Source: Butyrivibrio fibrisolvens (GTDB lineage Bacteria > Bacillota > Clostridia > Lachnospirales > Lachnospiraceae). From it: DNA of 64,000 nt. Of the stretch, positions 1-9,500 are shown one piece after another. A program made the translations under genes and the position numbers. Below the pieces are notes generated by a model that ran no database searches, was not told where the DNA came from, and worked only from the letters and a program-made list of their open reading frames with translations. The stretch's first letter is position 1; every line of letters starts with the position of its first letter. The stretch spans positions 1,364,001-1,428,000 of the forward strand of contig NZ_CP065800.1 in NCBI RefSeq assembly GCF_023206215.1, in the 5' to 3' direction.

Positions 1-2
1 AA

Positions 3-1274
3 AGTAGTAGTATCAATTCTATAGTCAATGATATACAGGATGCTGTGATAAAGGATATTGCTGCAGTTACAGATGTAGATTATGAGGATTCATTTACAGG
101 TATACTTCTGAAATATGTAGGACAATCCGGCAAGAAACTTATATTCATTATCGATGAGTGGGACGCTATTATTAGAGAAGCCAAAGATAATAGTGAGATC
201 CAGACCGCATATTTAAACCTGCTTAGGAGTTTGTTCAAAAATGGAAACTTCACCTCGAGAGCGGTAGCTGCAGCATATATGACAGGAATACTCCCTATCA
301 AAAAGGATGGAACAGAATCTGCAGTTTCAGATTTCGATGAGTTTACTATTATCAATCCGGGACGTTTCGCTGAGTATACAGGTTTTAACGAAGATGATAT
401 AGAGAAAGTGTGTCAGAAATCAAAAACAAATATATCGGAAGACGAACTGAGAGAATGGTATGATGGTTATTCTTTTGATGGAGTAAATCCAATATACAAT
501 CCCTATTCGGTGATGCAGGCAATTGAAATGGGGAGACTGGAATCGTATTGGCGTAAGACTACAGCTGCAGAGACATTGTTTACTTACATCAATATGGATT
601 TTAAAGGCTTGCAGGAAGATATAGCCAGACTGATTGCCGGGGAATATATTCACGTTGATATTAACAGTTTCAATAATGATGTTGAGAATTTTAACAGCAA
701 AGATGATGTCCTGACACTGCTTATCCATTTGGGATATCTTGCGTATGATTACAACACACAGATGGTCAGAATTCCAAATAAAGAGGTTAGAACAGAGTTT
801 GAGTCTCTGTTAAAAAATGAGAGCAGATCTAAACTTGCTGATTTGGTAAAAAAATCTGAAAATCTTTTCAAGGAAACACTTGAAGAAAATGGTAATGCTG
901 TAGCAAAAGTTATTGATAATATAAGATGCTCAGAATATGCTCCCACTTTTTATAATAATGAGCAAGCACTTAGGTATGTAATTAAGTTTGCATATATTTG
1001 TTGCATTGATTCCTATCAGAAGGTCGAAGAATTACCATCTGGTAAAGGAGTGGCCGACGTAGTATATCTTCCTAAGAACGATTCGAATCTGCCGGCGATG
1101 ATCGTTGAGCTTAAATGGAACAAGACTGAGTCGGCAGCGTTACAGCAGATAAAAGAAAAGAATTACCCAGCTATATTGAAGGATTATTATGGGGATATCT
1201 TGCTGGTTGGAGTGAATTATGATGAGATTACCAAAGAGCATAGCTGTGTGATAGAGAGATTATCTCGGAAGTAA
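3..1274 (+). CDS. AAA-ATPase-like / PD-(D/E)XK nuclease-fold protein, cut by left edge
   Basis: The reading frame is open to the left edge, so this is the C-terminal part of a protein like the one at 4057-5640; the GTG at 45 is not the true start. It has a Walker-B-like stretch (FIIDEWD), the family motif AYMTGILPIKKDGT, and a C-terminal nuclease-fold core: GVADVVYL followed by MIVELKWNK, the D...ExK pattern of the PD-(D/E)XK_9 domain. Such AAA-ATPase_like (PF09820) plus PF08011 proteins occur in many copies in gut Firmicutes and Bacteroidetes. Their role is unknown; a nuclease or mobile-element-linked role is only inferred. The Walker A part lies outside the window. Confidence 0.85.
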   Translation, partial: SSSINSIVNDIQDAVIKDIAAVTDVDYEDSFTGILLKYVGQSGKKLIFIIDEWDAIIREAKDNSEIQTAYLNLLRSLFKNGNFTSRAVAAAYMTGILPIKKDGTESAVSDFDEFTIINPGRFAEYTGFNEDDIEKVCQKSKTNISEDELREWYDGYSFDGVNPIYNPYSVMQAIEMGRLESYWRKTTAAETLFTYINMDFKGLQEDIARLIAGEYIHVDINSFNNDVENFNSKDDVLTLLIHLGYLAYDYNTQMVRIPNKEVRTEFESLLKNESRSKLADLVKKSENLFKETLEENGNAVAKVIDNIRCSEYAPTFYNNEQALRYVIKFAYICCIDSYQKVEELPSGKGVADVVYLPKNDSNLPAMIVELKWNKTESAALQQIKEKNYPAILKDYYGDILLVGVNYDEITKEHSCVIERLSRK

Positions 1275-1392
1275 TCTTATGAGAAGATATTAGATTTTTG
1301 TAAGAAAGAATAAAACTGAAAGTCGTATTATGATAAAGCAATAAGATGTGTTGTCATAATCATAAAGGCTAGACTATTCTCAGGCAAAAAAT

Positions 1393-3822
1393 ATGAAAAC
1401 GCAGTATAATACTTTGAATCAAATTGAAGATTCCGAACTTAACAGGATTTATGAACAGGATATGTTATCTGTTCAAGATCGGTTTCCAAAGCATACGCAG
1501 ATTGCATATCATAACACGATAATCGCAGGAACCCTTGCATTTTGTATACCTGCCGTATTATTTCTCATGCTATGCGCAGTACGTCGTATCACGCCTTTTG
1601 GCGACAGAACATTCCTATACGAGGATATGAAGCAGCAGTACATGGACTTTTATGCTTACTATAAAGCAGTACTCCATGGAAAAGACGGATTCTTATACTC
1701 TGCTCATTCAGGCCTTGGCTCCAACATGCTTGGAACCTGGACCTATTATCTGACAAGCCCATTCCTTATCATTTTCGCTCTGGCCCCTGAACGTTTATTC
1801 CCAGCGTCAGTTACATTTATGACTATGCTGAAGATCGCAGCCATAGGACTTACAACATGGGTATTTCTAAGATCTATTCATTTAGAAGATATTAATGGTA
1901 GTGCTATCAGCTGCCATAGTGATCAAAATGCAGTCCTAAGCACACAAGACATTATAGTCCTCATCTGTTCTACAGCCTTCGCATTCAGCGGCTGGGTAGT
2001 TGCCAATATGACCAACTCCATGTGGCTTGATGCTGTTATCGTCATGCCCTTATTTGCTGCAGCCTATGTCAAAGTCCTTAGGTATTATGGTGAAAAGGAT
2101 AATGCTTATAACCAAAGACCTATAATCTACTTGCTATTATCAGTAATGGCCATTCTCTACGCCAACTACTACATCGCCGCAATGATCCTACTATTCGCAG
2201 GAATCTTCACAGGTATACTATTTGTATCAAAAGAAATACATATCAAAGAAGCTCTGCGCCTATTAGAAGGCGTAGTACTAGGAATAGTATGTGACCTGTG
2301 GTTCCTGATTCCTGCTTTCATGTCCCTTGCCGGCAGCAACAAGGATCACTCCGGTAAAAGCGCTGATGCATTCGCACACTTCCTCCCTCTGTCCAGCGCG
2401 CAGGAGATATCGTTATCTCCGATCAAGCTAATCTCTAAGCTTTTTAGCGGCAGCTATGACAGTATCGAGATCATGGAAGGGCTTCCCAACATATATTTTG
2501 GCACTGCCTTACTCATCATCGTGATCATGTTTTTCTTTAATTCAAGGATAGCACTCAAGAAGAGAATTATTGCAGGAGTTAGTTTATTTACACTTGTCCT
2601 CTTTTTCTGCGACAAGCATCTGAACATCCTAGCTCATGGAGGTACGCAGCCTTATGGGTATCTGTACAGATATTCATTCCTGTTTTCATTTGCATGCATC
2701 ATTTTAGCTTATGAAGAGCTGATGAATCTCCGGGAACATAATGTAAGCCTGCTTGTGTCATTACTTCTTACCTTGATATCGCTGCTGATCGCATGGAAAT
2801 CCGGCAGCAGGTTCATGACATCCAAGATTGTAGTGATTAACATAGCCATAGTCCTTGCAGCAACAGCTATAATGTGGCTCATTACTAGAAGAACTAAGAA
2901 TATAAAGCTCCGCAAATACGCCTTGATCTTACTGGGACTTATACTTATAGCCGACTTATCCTTCAATTTCATCAAAGTATATGCATCCTCATCCATGATG
3001 GCCAGAAGCGCCTCTGAATATAGTTCTAAGGCAGCAGTCATAGAAGCTGACCTTAAATATATACGAGACAATGGCGATGATTCATACCGCATAGTATCGC
3101 TTGATCCCATGACACCAAATGAAAGCCTTCATTTTGATTACAAGGGAGTTACATCCTACAACAGCCTGCTACAGATAGAGAACAGACTCCTTCTATACAG
3201 GATGGGCTTCAATGATAACGGTCTGTATGCTCCCTACGAAGCAGGTAATACCAGATGCGCCGATGCTCTTCTTGGCATCAAGTACATCATAACAGATGGA
3301 AGCCTTAAGCCAGGACCTGGCCAGAGAGCCTTTACAGACAATATCATAGAGAATGAATATGTATTGCAAGATAAAATGATAACGTCAAGCGATGTGGAAG
3401 CACTTCTGGCAATAATAGATGATAATGACAATCCCTTTGAAGTTCAGGAGAAGTTACTAAACTATCTATGTGGTGATAATGATTTAAAAAATCCCTATCC
3501 TCAAAATGATGCTGATTACACTACAGTATTCTCCTACGCGGGTGTTAATCCCCTAAGCGCATCCTCGGATTCTGCAGAATACCTGATCACTGCCACTGCA
3601 AGTGGCGAACTCTATTTCTACATGAACCGTGTCAACATGGAAGAAAGATCTCTGCAGATATATGTAAACGGCGAGTTCATCTCCATGTATGGCAACGCCT
3701 CCTGCCAGAAAGTGATAGACCTTGGCTACTATGAGCAGGGCGAAGAAGTATCCCTACAGATCATAACTGATGGAAGCCCTGTGCCTGCTGACATAGTAGT
3801 GGCAACAGAGATGATCAGATGA
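1393..3822 (+). CDS. YfhO-family polytopic membrane protein (putative GT-C glycosyltransferase)
   Basis: A 809-residue protein with one transmembrane helix after about 45 cytoplasmic residues, then the YfhO signature loop (FLYEDMKQQYMDFYAYY) and about a dozen further hydrophobic segments. A C-terminal extracytoplasmic region of about 250 residues follows. YfhO of Bacillus subtilis is implicated in glycosylating lipoteichoic acid with a polyprenyl-phosphate sugar donor, and the acidic first loop fits a GT-C fold. Here it sits alone between two AAA-ATPase/nuclease paralogues, with only a weak ribosome binding site (AGG, about 9 bases before ATG). Its GT2 partner could be any of the polyprenyl-sugar synthases further right. 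The family is clear; the sugar and acceptor are not. Confidence 0.85.
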   Translation: MKTQYNTLNQIEDSELNRIYEQDMLSVQDRFPKHTQIAYHNTIIAGTLAFCIPAVLFLMLCAVRRITPFGDRTFLYEDMKQQYMDFYAYYKAVLHGKDGFLYSAHSGLGSNMLGTWTYYLTSPFLIIFALAPERLFPASVTFMTMLKIAAIGLTTWVFLRSIHLEDINGSAISCHSDQNAVLSTQDIIVLICSTAFAFSGWVVANMTNSMWLDAVIVMPLFAAAYVKVLRYYGEKDNAYNQRPIIYLLLSVMAILYANYYIAAMILLFAGIFTGILFVSKEIHIKEALRLLEGVVLGIVCDLWFLIPAFMSLAGSNKDHSGKSADAFAHFLPLSSAQEISLSPIKLISKLFSGSYDSIEIMEGLPNIYFGTALLIIVIMFFFNSRIALKKRIIAGVSLFTLVLFFCDKHLNILAHGGTQPYGYLYRYSFLFSFACIILAYEELMNLREHNVSLLVSLLLTLISLLIAWKSGSRFMTSKIVVINIAIVLAATAIMWLITRRTKNIKLRKYALILLGLILIADLSFNFIKVYASSSMMARSASEYSSKAAVIEADLKYIRDNGDDSYRIVSLDPMTPNESLHFDYKGVTSYNSLLQIENRLLLYRMGFNDNGLYAPYEAGNTRCADALLGIKYIITDGSLKPGPGQRAFTDNIIENEYVLQDKMITSSDVEALLAIIDDNDNPFEVQEKLLNYLCGDNDLKNPYPQNDADYTTVFSYAGVNPLSASSDSAEYLITATASGELYFYMNRVNMEERSLQIYVNGEFISMYGNASCQKVIDLGYYEQGEEVSLQIITDGSPVPADIVVATEMIR

Positions 3823-4056
3823 CACCAAAGACATGATAACACTAGCATTAAAGATTTTTGTCATATCTTACCTTGCGAAGTAATGTATGTCAGATATAAT
3901 GTAGACCTACTTAGAATCAACAGGATGGATATTGTGACATATGACAGAATGTATGTGATACTATTATAAGTGGATTATCCAAATCTAATAAGTTAATGCA
4001 AACTACTATAGTTAAACAATACGGATTTTCAGACAGTAACCAAAACGGAGATAACT

Positions 4057-5640
4057 ATGGGAATTTATATAAATCCTGGTAAAGGCAGCTTTATAGAAGC
4101 TATTTCATCAGATATATATGTTGATAAGACAGAGCTTATAAAGTATACCAATTCAGTTATAGGCACACAGCAAAAGTATATATGCGTATCAAGGCCGCGA
4201 AGGTTTGGTAAATCCATAACCGCGTCAATGCTATGTGCATATTATGACAGAACAGTAGATTCTAGAGCTGAATTTGAGAGATACAAGATATATACTTCTG
4301 ATTCGAAATATGATAATGAGAAGTATATCAATAAATATGATGTAATTCTTATCAATATACAGGATTTTTTATCTGAAGCTAAGAATGTGGATAGGTTGAT
4401 CATTAATTTAAACAAGGCGTTAACTTGGGAATTGACAAGAGTGTATGAGGATGTGGATTTTTACAACTCTGAAAGCCTTGTAAGAGTTATGCAGGATATC
4501 TATGCCCAGACCGGAAGAAAGTTTGTGATCATTATAGATGAGTGGGATTGTGTTTTTAGAGAGAGAAAAAATGAACCGGATGCTCAGATGATGTATTTGG
4601 ATTTTTTAAGAGAGTGGCTCAAGGACAAAGTATATGTAGCATTAGCATATATGACAGGAATTCTGCCAATCAAAAAATATGGAACGCAATCTGCTCTGAA
4701 CATGTTTGACGAGTTCTCTATGGAGAATCCGGGGGTTTTGGCAGAATATGTCGGTTTTACAGAGGATGAAGTTCAAAAGTTGTGTATCGATAACTCGATT
4801 GATTTTGAAGAGTGCAAAGTGTGGTATGACGGATATAGCTTCCCTAAGTGCAGATCGATATATAATCCCAAGTCTGTAATATCAATGATCAGAAGTGGTG
4901 AATTCCATGATTATTGGAATCAGACAGAGAATTATGAAGCGCTCAGAGAATATATTGATATGGATTATGATGGGGTCAAAGAATCTATACTTGCAATGAT
5001 GTCGTATGAAGAGAGGCAGGTTAATGTTGGCAGCTTCCAAAATGATATGACAACATTTTCCAACGCGGATGATGTTCTTACGCTGTTGATACATTTGGGA
5101 TATCTTGGATATAACAGTCAGAGCAAGACTGTCTTTATCCCCAATAAAGAGATAATGCAGGAATTTGTTACTTCAACCACCGCAGGGCCTAATGCGTGGG
5201 ATGAGGTGATCAGATCTGTAAAGAATTCCAAAGAACTTATGGCAGCAACCCTTGATGGAGATGAAGAAAAAGTTGCAAGTTATATTGAAAAAGCTCATTT
5301 GGAAACATCTCATTTGCAATACAATGATGAAAATGCTTTATCCTATACAATAGCATTAGCATATTATGCTGCAAGGCAGGATTATACGATTATCAGAGAA
5401 TTGCCTACAGGTAAAGGTTTTGCTGATCTGGCATTTATTCCGAAGAAAAGTAGTAGAAGCCATTTACCAGGTATCATTGTAGAACTAAAATGGGATAAAA
5501 CTGTAGATACAGCTATTAACCAAATAAAAGAAAAAGAATATGAAGGTGCGTTAAAAGACTTTGTAGGCGAGATAATCCTTGTCGGGATAAACTATGACAA
5601 AACAAGCAAAAAACATCAGTGCAGGATACAAAGGATCTAA
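4057..5640 (+). CDS. AAA-ATPase-like / PD-(D/E)XK nuclease-fold protein
   Basis: A full-length 527-residue member of the same family as the gene at the left edge. The N-terminus has the family opening (YINPGKGSF, YVDKTELI) and a Walker A variant (RPRRFGKS, about residue 48); Walker B is FVIIIDEWD. The C-terminus has GFADLAFIP and IIVELKWDK, the D...ExK nuclease-like core. The start is fixed by GGAG eight bases before ATG. It ends at a bidirectional hairpin terminator. It shares many blocks with the paralogue 2.8 kb upstream. Function is unproven; these proteins are often annotated only as AAA family ATPases. Confidence 0.9.
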   Translation: MGIYINPGKGSFIEAISSDIYVDKTELIKYTNSVIGTQQKYICVSRPRRFGKSITASMLCAYYDRTVDSRAEFERYKIYTSDSKYDNEKYINKYDVILINIQDFLSEAKNVDRLIINLNKALTWELTRVYEDVDFYNSESLVRVMQDIYAQTGRKFVIIIDEWDCVFRERKNEPDAQMMYLDFLREWLKDKVYVALAYMTGILPIKKYGTQSALNMFDEFSMENPGVLAEYVGFTEDEVQKLCIDNSIDFEECKVWYDGYSFPKCRSIYNPKSVISMIRSGEFHDYWNQTENYEALREYIDMDYDGVKESILAMMSYEERQVNVGSFQNDMTTFSNADDVLTLLIHLGYLGYNSQSKTVFIPNKEIMQEFVTSTTAGPNAWDEVIRSVKNSKELMAATLDGDEEKVASYIEKAHLETSHLQYNDENALSYTIALAYYAARQDYTIIRELPTGKGFADLAFIPKKSSRSHLPGIIVELKWDKTVDTAINQIKEKEYEGALKDFVGEIILVGINYDKTSKKHQCRIQRI

Positions 5641-5697
5641 TGATCACAAAGTTATAAATACATAAATCCATTATCAGGATAACTTCCAAAAACAATA

Positions 5698-5720
5698 AGA
5701 CCACGGCATCGCCGTGGTCT
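5698..5720. terminator. Bidirectional rho-independent terminator
   Basis: A perfect 10-bp stem (AGACCACGGC / GCCGTGGTCT) with an ATC loop, flanked by A-rich and T-rich sequence. It lies between the convergent ends of the AAA-ATPase gene and the zinc-ribbon gene, so it can serve both. Confidence 0.85.
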
Positions 5721-5750
5721 TAAAATATCTCATCACCTGAATACCAAGCC

Positions 5751-7091
5751 TTATTCCGCAGCCTGTTCTATATCAGTCTCGCTGGTATAAGTATCAGCCT
5801 TCTTGGTAACATAGTCCTTTACAAGATCATCCATTGTTTCGTACCCGTAGAAATAGTAAGTTTTTTTACCATTCCAGCCATTCTCGTTGACCATCTCTTT
5901 TGAAATCGATCTTTGAAGTTTCTGGTAGTGTGTTACATCTACATCAAATGATCCATCACCATTGAGCTTTAAGTCGCTAAAAGAAAAACCATAATAATAG
6001 TCATAAGATCCGGTGTTGCTACCTGCTTCATAATCCACAGTTATATGGTATATAAGATACAGATAGTTGTGATTGTATGATGTATATTCATTCTTGGTCA
6101 CAAGCAGATATGAACCTACATATTCAGGATCCTGCATAGTCCACTCTTCTGAAAAATCTGCTTCCTGAGTGGTAAAAACATCGATGGCCTGCTGCTGCAT
6201 CTTGGCAAGTCCTTCCTCAGGAATCTGGTCAAGACTTGTAATCCAGCTATCAAGACCCTCTACTGTATAATCTTTACTTACAGACTCAGGCATAACACCA
6301 TAAGCCTCAATGAATTCAAGCTTATAAGCATCCTCATCGTCTGAAGTTATAGTAACAGTTATAACATCTCCATTACTAAGGTCACTTGTTTTACTTAAGG
6401 TAAAATAATAATCGCTTTCAGTATAATACTTGTTGGAGACACTGCCTCTGTCAATTGAAGCTGTTCCATTGGGAGCAGTACCCTCGTAATTGATCACTAA
6501 TCCCTCAAATGGATCAAAAGATTCAACCTCTTCAAGGTCTTCTACTGTAAAAGTCTTATCAGTAGTGATCAGTTTGACATTTAGATTATCAGATACTTCT
6601 TTAGTATCAATATCCCAGACGAATGTAACAGTATCGCCATTAGAGAGCATCTCATCAGTATCAAGCTCTCCGGTAAGCTGTGCCTGAAGATAATCTATGG
6701 GCTTACCATATTCTTTCTTAAGGTCCTTGGAATCCCCCTTGAATTTAAGCTCGTCTTTATAATCTTTCTTGAGCTGCTTGAAGTCAATACTTACGACTGC
6801 GCTGCCATAAGAATCGTATCCTGAGTACTCCACACTGACATACTGACCAAGATCGATAGTAACCGGACGCATCTTGATATAGACAACAACAACAGCTACA
6901 GCTATTGCAAGTATAGCTACGAAACTGAGAAAGCCAATGATAGTCTTACTGCCTGACTTCTTCTTGGCCGGATCGCCGGAAGGAGCTGTGCCTATATTAG
7001 CAGGATTCGCCATGTTTGAAAGTTTTGCTCCGCAATTAGGACAAAAAAGGCTTCCATCTTTTAATTCTGTTCCGCAATTAGGACATTTCAT
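5751..7091 (-). CDS. Zinc-ribbon, single-pass membrane protein of unknown function
   Basis: A 446-residue protein beginning with two CPNCG knuckles (residues 4-7 and 18-21), a typical zinc_ribbon_2 domain. A short linker follows, then one transmembrane helix (about residues 49-72) and a large extracytoplasmic region rich in Tyr, Asp and Ser. The extracytoplasmic part has several segments of the type GDTVTFVWDID and GDVITVTITSDDE, suggesting tandem beta domains. This layout is common in uncharacterised Firmicute proteins. The start is set by GAGGG seven bases upstream, and that site is the end of a repeated structured leader (7092-7189). No catalytic motif is visible. Confidence 0.8.
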   Translation of the reverse strand: MKCPNCGTELKDGSLFCPNCGAKLSNMANPANIGTAPSGDPAKKKSGSKTIIGFLSFVAILAIAVAVVVVYIKMRPVTIDLGQYVSVEYSGYDSYGSAVVSIDFKQLKKDYKDELKFKGDSKDLKKEYGKPIDYLQAQLTGELDTDEMLSNGDTVTFVWDIDTKEVSDNLNVKLITTDKTFTVEDLEEVESFDPFEGLVINYEGTAPNGTASIDRGSVSNKYYTESDYYFTLSKTSDLSNGDVITVTITSDDEDAYKLEFIEAYGVMPESVSKDYTVEGLDSWITSLDQIPEEGLAKMQQQAIDVFTTQEADFSEEWTMQDPEYVGSYLLVTKNEYTSYNHNYLYLIYHITVDYEAGSNTGSYDYYYGFSFSDLKLNGDGSFDVDVTHYQKLQRSISKEMVNENGWNGKKTYYFYGYETMDDLVKDYVTKKADTYTSETDIEQAAE

Positions 7092-7189
7092 ATTATACCC
7101 TCATGTCGCGAGTGAAACGAGCGGTTTATGGTTTGAACTGGCGTAGCTCGCGGCACCAATTCAGATTTGAAAATGTAACATTTTCAAGC
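7092..7189 (-). promoter_or_regulatory. Structured 5'-leader repeat, copy A
   Basis: Read on the minus strand, this roughly 95-base leader ends in GACATGAGGG, which supplies the ribosome binding site of the zinc-ribbon gene. It starts with a perfect hairpin (TTGAAAATG TTA CATTTTCAA), followed by AATTGGTG paired with a later CGCCAGTT, and a CTCGCGAC just before the binding site. A second copy at 9501-9597 precedes an unrelated gene in the same orientation and at the same distance from the start. Stem changes between copies are compensatory, for example AATG/CATT against AGTG/CACT. This supports a cis-acting RNA. Confidence 0.55.
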
Positions 7190-7351
7190 TACTGCCTTAT
7201 ATACTAAGCGTATATACCGCATCCATTTTTTATCATACAAACAATCATAATATAGATTATTTTTGTAATTGACTGTGATTTATGCTATCACCTCGCTGGT
7301 ATGCTGTCAATATACAAACTATATATCGATAATAAAAACAGAACATTTCTT

Positions 7352-7531
7352 TTACCATTGTATTTTCTTAAAGATTCCATTATCGGTATACCATCCGCCA
7401 AAGGTACATCCTTCTCTTTCTACTACAAGGCTCCAGCCTATAAAGGTATATCCTTTATTAGTGAACGCATTGGAATACAGTGTTGCAGGGATATCATCTC
7501 CATATTCATCTCCTGGAAGATCTGATGCAGG
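7352..7531 (-). pseudogene. Remnant of a Listeria-Bacteroides (InlB B-like) repeat protein
   Basis: The minus strand has an open stretch of about 58 codons without a start, bounded by stops. It reads like the end of a surface protein with Flg_new/InlB B-type repeats: GYTFIGWS, then CTFGGWYTDNGIFKK, then a stop. Aromatic GW pairs at this spacing are the hallmark of that family (PF09479). No upstream part survives, so it appears to be a decayed gene end. Nothing else convincing is seen between 7190 and 7351 or between 7532 and 7659, apart from AT-rich DNA that presumably holds the promoter of the next gene. Confidence 0.45.
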
Positions 7532-7659
7532 TTATAGGTCATATACTAAATATCGACTAAACCTGCCTTTTTGATGTATTATTATATATGATTAGCAAAC
7601 TATGAAGTGATTTACGAGGTTGACTTAGAAACATCGATGGGATTCAGGAAGGGGGACCT

Positions 7660-8676
7660 ATGATCAAGAGGGTTAGATCTAGATTATCAGTTTTTCTATT
7701 ATGTGTATTTACTATTTTCTCAATGATGTATTTCAGATCAGACGCAGCAGATACCTATACTGTAACAGGCACAGTAGATAGTGCGACTAATAGTAGTTAT
7801 CTGTTCCTTAATACGCCGCAAGGCCAGATGACTATAGCAATTGACGCTGATACAGATCTTAGCAGCTGCAGGATGCTTCTTCCTGACAAGGAGGTTACTG
7901 TAGACTGCCATCATGGCTCTGATTCATATCTTCATGCATCTAGGATCTATGTGGCAGCAGCTGTAGTTGATTCTTCTAATTCTACGACAGTTAAGGGGAC
8001 GGTTACTTCCAAGACAACGGAGGATGTTATATTCCTGTCTACATCAAATGGCACCATGCAGATCAAGGTTGATAATACTACAGATATGACAGGCTGTCAT
8101 GTTATCACAGTGGGACAGACTCTTTATATCACAACTGCAAGAGGAAGCGATGCCTATATGCATGCAGTGGCTATAAGAGATGGTAATGCAGCTGCTGGGG
8201 CTTCAGATACAGCTACTATCAACGGCGTTACGATGCCTAATCTGACAGGTACTGTTGCAGAGGGAACTACTGCATCACTCCTATATTTCGCCACATCAGG
8301 TGGTACGATGCTGATCAAGTACGATGGTAATACAGACTATTCGGGTTGTCTTACACTTATCCCCGGTCAGTCTATTACAGTGGCATGTTATTGCGGAAGC
8401 GATGCCTACATGCATGCTGCAAGGATTGTTAATAATGAGATGGCAGGATATAATACTGCAGGAAGCTATAGCACAACATCTACCTTCAAAGGTAAGGTCT
8501 CATCAAGTACTACTCTTAATACACTCTATCTTGTAACAGATGGTGGTACTATGCAGATCAAGCTCGATACATCGACAACACTTTCAAATAAACCGCTTAT
8601 AGTAGGAGAGACAGTTACAGTTACCTGCGGACACGGCTCTGATGCTGCATGGCATGCTATGAACATTGCGTACTAA
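7660..8676 (+). CDS. Secreted protein with four tandem about 70-residue repeats
   Basis: A 338-residue protein with a signal peptide (basic start, hydrophobic core at residues 9-25, cleavage near the SDAAD site) and then four imperfect repeats at about residues 34-100, 107-172, 190-258 and 274-338. Each runs: GTV, a short strand, GTMxIK(V/L)D, a TD...C turn, a GxxVTV strand, and a closing GSDAYMHA-type motif; the conserved block GSD.x.HA ends every unit. The all-beta pattern suggests a small OB-like or SH3-like domain, but I do not recognise a named family. The ribosome binding site is strong (AGGAAGGGGG). It precedes the glycan locus and may bind a cell-wall polymer; that is inference only. 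Confidence 0.8.
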   Translation: MIKRVRSRLSVFLLCVFTIFSMMYFRSDAADTYTVTGTVDSATNSSYLFLNTPQGQMTIAIDADTDLSSCRMLLPDKEVTVDCHHGSDSYLHASRIYVAAAVVDSSNSTTVKGTVTSKTTEDVIFLSTSNGTMQIKVDNTTDMTGCHVITVGQTLYITTARGSDAYMHAVAIRDGNAAAGASDTATINGVTMPNLTGTVAEGTTASLLYFATSGGTMLIKYDGNTDYSGCLTLIPGQSITVACYCGSDAYMHAARIVNNEMAGYNTAGSYSTTSTFKGKVSSSTTLNTLYLVTDGGTMQIKLDTSTTLSNKPLIVGETVTVTCGHGSDAAWHAMNIAY

Positions 8677-8766
8677 TATAAAAGGATTTGAAGAGTATAA
8701 TATAAAAAAGCTTAAGATAATATAGATAGAGAATAATTAGATAAAGAATTATTAGATAAAAAATTC

Positions 8767-8813
8767 AAACTTTCCACTTGGACGGACCAGGATTCTCAAG
8801 TGGGAAGCTTGAG
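8767..8813. repeat. Dispersed hairpin repeat (CACTTGGACGGA family)
   Basis: A stem of CTTTCCACTTG with CAAGTGGGAAG (one G-T wobble) around a loop containing GGACGGACCAGG. A relative in inverted orientation lies at 63593-63637 and shares CCACTTGGACGGAC. This looks like a small intergenic palindromic repeat; it may also act as a weak terminator after the preceding gene. Confidence 0.5.
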
Positions 8814-8845
8814 TAAAGAAATAAAAGATAAAGAGAATTTAGGTA

Positions 8846-9475
8846 ATGAGAAAAAACGGAATATATAACAGATTCATCAAACGCTTATTTGACATAGTTT
8901 TATCACTATTGTTCATCATCCTTTTTTGCTGGCTATATCTTATAGTGGCAATACTTGTAAGAGTTAAGCTGGGAAGCCCGGTTCTATTCAAGCAGCCCCG
9001 TCCCGGCAAGGATGAGAAGATATTTGATATGTACAAGTTCCGCACAATGACTGATGGTAGGGATGCTGAAGGTAATCTTCTTCCGGATGCAGAGAGGATG
9101 ACTCCTTTCGGAAGCTTTTTAAGAAAGACAAGTCTTGACGAACTTCCTGAGATGTTTACAATACTTAAGGGGGATATGAGCTTCGTTGGCCCAAGGCCGC
9201 TTCTTGTTAAGTACTTGCCTCTTTATAATGAAGAGCAGCACAGAAGACATGAAGTCAGACCAGGTCTTACCGGATGGGCTCAGGTCAATGGGCGCAATCT
9301 CTTAAGCTGGGAAGATAAGTTTGCTAAGGATGTCTATTATGTAGACAACATATCTTTCCTGTTAGATCTGAAAATAGTATTCAAGACTGTTGCCGTAGTA
9401 TTTAACCATAGCGGTATAAGTAGTGAGACTGATGCAACTATGGAAGCATTTACCGGCACTAAGTCAAAAGAGTAA
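8846..9475 (+). CDS. Undecaprenyl-phosphate sugar phosphotransferase (bacterial sugar transferase)
   Basis: A 209-residue monotopic phosphoglycosyltransferase: one N-terminal membrane helix (about residues 15-37), then the conserved bacterial sugar transferase core, including YKFRTM, the catalytic-type LRKTSLDELP (Asp-Glu dyad), GDMSFVGPRP and RPGLTGWAQVNGRN. This family transfers a sugar-1-phosphate to undecaprenyl phosphate as the first step of lipid-linked glycan assembly. The short PglC-like length, without the large N-terminal domain of WbaP, is normal. It probably starts the oligosaccharide continued by the ATP-grasp and GT4 genes downstream. The substrate is unknown, though a UDP-linked 6-deoxy diamino sugar would suit pseB/pseC in the window. 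Confidence 0.9.
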   Translation: MRKNGIYNRFIKRLFDIVLSLLFIILFCWLYLIVAILVRVKLGSPVLFKQPRPGKDEKIFDMYKFRTMTDGRDAEGNLLPDAERMTPFGSFLRKTSLDELPEMFTILKGDMSFVGPRPLLVKYLPLYNEEQHRRHEVRPGLTGWAQVNGRNLLSWEDKFAKDVYYVDNISFLLDLKIVFKTVAVVFNHSGISSETDATMEAFTGTKSKE

Positions 9476-9500
9476 TAAATAAGAAATGACATGAGGTTAA

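Noticed and set aside
7269..7574. Plus-strand frame of 101 codons before the secreted repeat gene
   Set aside because: The minus strand of the same region shows a recognisable protein remnant, and the plus frame has no motif or ribosome site.
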